41,142 nucleotides of DNA from Bacteriovoracaceae bacterium UBA7695 (GTDB lineage Bacteria; Bdellovibrionota; Bacteriovoracia; Bacteriovoracales; Bacteriovoracaceae), in contig DLGL01000058.1 in assembly GCA_002482685.1 (NCBI GenBank), positions 5,751 through 46,892 of the forward strand, given 5' to 3'. The notes under the pieces are model-generated. The model ran no database searches, was not told where the DNA came from, and was given only the letters and a program-made list of their open reading frames with translations. Both the position numbers and the translations under genes were made by a program. Of this stretch, positions 40,344 through 41,142 are shown piece after piece (the first letter of the stretch is position 1; every line of letters begins with the position of its first letter).

Positions 40344-41142
40344 TTAGTCGTTTAAGAGTGTAGGTAAGAGAGAAAGAATTCCTGTAAATGCCGGAGCTTT
40401 AGGTTTGTTCCAAAGAAAATCTGGTCTGTCTTTAGATTCCCAAGCTCCTCCAACAATCAATCCCGCAGAGTTAATTTCAAGACGGTATTGGTATTTTTTT
40501 ACACCGATCATTTGCTCTTTCGTTCCATGAACAACATCCCATGTAAGGTTGTCCGATTCATCAACGTACAAAAAGTCTGTCGCAACAACCATTTCTTTTA
40601 CAGCACTCGTCGCTGCACCCGGTGATGGAGCGAGATTGTCAGCAAGAATGACAGTTTTGTAACCATACACAGGTTGGTTCCATACTTCTTTATAGCGGTC
40701 AACATCAACCATGAAGCCTTGGTTACGAAGTCCTATCATATTCGTCATAATGATATGGAAGGCGCCTGCATTAAGATCTTCATCGCACGTTCTCGTTCCA
40801 CCTAACCAGCTACCAAAAGAGCAGCGTCGACCAACTTGATTTATGCCGTCTTCATGCTCATATTGTTTAGCGTAGAAGTAACTTAATAGGCCTGCGATGT
40901 CTGCCGTTCCAAATGGAACCTGAATGCCGTCCGGGTTAGTTACAATTTTTGGAGTCGGCTCGTTGTGATGAGTAGAGGCAGGGGCCCAACCATGACAAAT
41001 ACCGGCCCAATCAGGAGCGCGCTTACTCACAGATTTATAAACTAACTTTTTCATCGGGTAGTTGTACTGGCCCGAGTAGATGTCATATTTTTCAGAAGGT
41101 GAGAGAAGTGCAAGTTCTTCTAGACTCATCATAGCCACTTGT
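40344..41142 (-). CDS. Transglutaminase-elicitor-like protein (5' partial)
   Basis: The frame stays open to the window edge (GTG at 41138 is preceded by CAA), so the N-terminus, presumably with a signal peptide, is missing. 266 residues visible. DWAGICHGWAPAS carries the Cys-His-Gly-Trp block expected at the active site of the TGase_elicitor (PF16683-like) family, FGTADIAGLLSYFYAKQY follows, then AFHIIMTNMIGLRNQGFMVDVD and a C-terminal WDVVHGTKEQ with His. These cysteine enzymes resemble transglutaminases or cysteine proteases. Family call by motif memory; activity not shown. Terminated by 40294-40335. Confidence 0.7.
   Translation of the reverse strand, partial: QVAMMSLEELALLSPSEKYDIYSGQYNYPMKKLVYKSVSKRAPDWAGICHGWAPASTHHNEPTPKIVTNPDGIQVPFGTADIAGLLSYFYAKQYEHEDGINQVGRRCSFGSWLGGTRTCDEDLNAGAFHIIMTNMIGLRNQGFMVDVDRYKEVWNQPVYGYKTVILADNLAPSPGAATSAVKEMVVATDFLYVDESDNLTWDVVHGTKEQMIGVKKYQYRLEINSAGLIVGGAWESKDRPDFLWNKPKAPAFTGILSLLPTLLND

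Overview
The window looks like a chromosomal segment of a Gram-negative bacterium of moderate-to-low GC (about 40% by eye). Many gene products are exported: lipoproteins with lipoboxes, outer-membrane beta-barrels, a TonB-type protein and periplasmic enzymes. The family mix (DUF4105/Lnb-like, DUF3015, TIGR03643, VF530, transglutaminase-elicitor-like, PuuD-like urate-oxidase N-domain with separate cytochromes c, Fur with a His-rich loop) suggests Bdellovibrionota, perhaps a Bacteriovorax/Peredibacter-like predator. That taxonomic call is inference; no rRNA or other marker gene is present. There is no tRNA, rRNA, CRISPR array, insertion sequence or prophage that I can support. Coding density is high and no gene-free stretch exceeds about 250 bp.

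Layout. 1-2.6 kb: three overlapping genes with a cell-wall theme (amidase, GT-C/TPR membrane protein, GT51 transglycosylase). 2.8-5.7 kb: two lipoproteins and a small coupled operon ending in a 55-residue cysteine-rich membrane micro-protein. 5.8-9.2 kb (minus): Lnb-like DUF4105 coupled to DUF3015, the fluoride channel CrcB, and a membrane-anchored tubby/LURP-like protein. 9.3-14.8 kb (plus): TIGR03643 protein, an exported catalase-peroxidase, a beta-barrel, a membrane-anchored matrixin, an XRE regulator and a zincin lipoprotein. 14.8-20.1 kb (mostly minus): an exported pair, OsmC, a DUF985 cupin and a CHASE-type degenerate sensor kinase. 20.1-25.7 kb: glyoxalase I, lytic transglycosylase, sensor kinase, VOC protein, beta-barrel, FMN reductase, metallophosphoesterase and lipid kinase. 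25.7-30.8 kb: PhnA, a four-helix membrane protein, tiny proteins, a monohaem protein, a glycosyltransferase and a Cys-repeat protein. 30.9-35.5 kb: DoxX, an antiporter, parvulin, an apparently dead SDR, and Fur plus TonB. 35.6-41.1 kb: PuuD-like protein with two tandem cytochromes c, an exported NADAR-fold protein, VF530, DedA, two coupled exported proteins and a partial transglutaminase-elicitor-like protein.

Two patterns run across the window. First, 8 of 11 convergent gene pairs overlap at their 3' ends by 4-25 bp, and the three that do not are separated by hairpins. Second, at least four leaders of exported or membrane proteins contain a perfect 7-8 bp stem that buries the Shine-Dalgarno sequence (4394-4412, 18560-18586, 38698-38725, 39462-39515). 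Functionally the region mixes envelope remodelling with detoxification of peroxide, methylglyoxal-type electrophiles and fluoride. No single known multi-gene defence or biosynthetic system is present. The best candidates for something undescribed are the amidase/GT-C/GT51 cassette, the exported NADAR protein and the family of SD-masking leaders.
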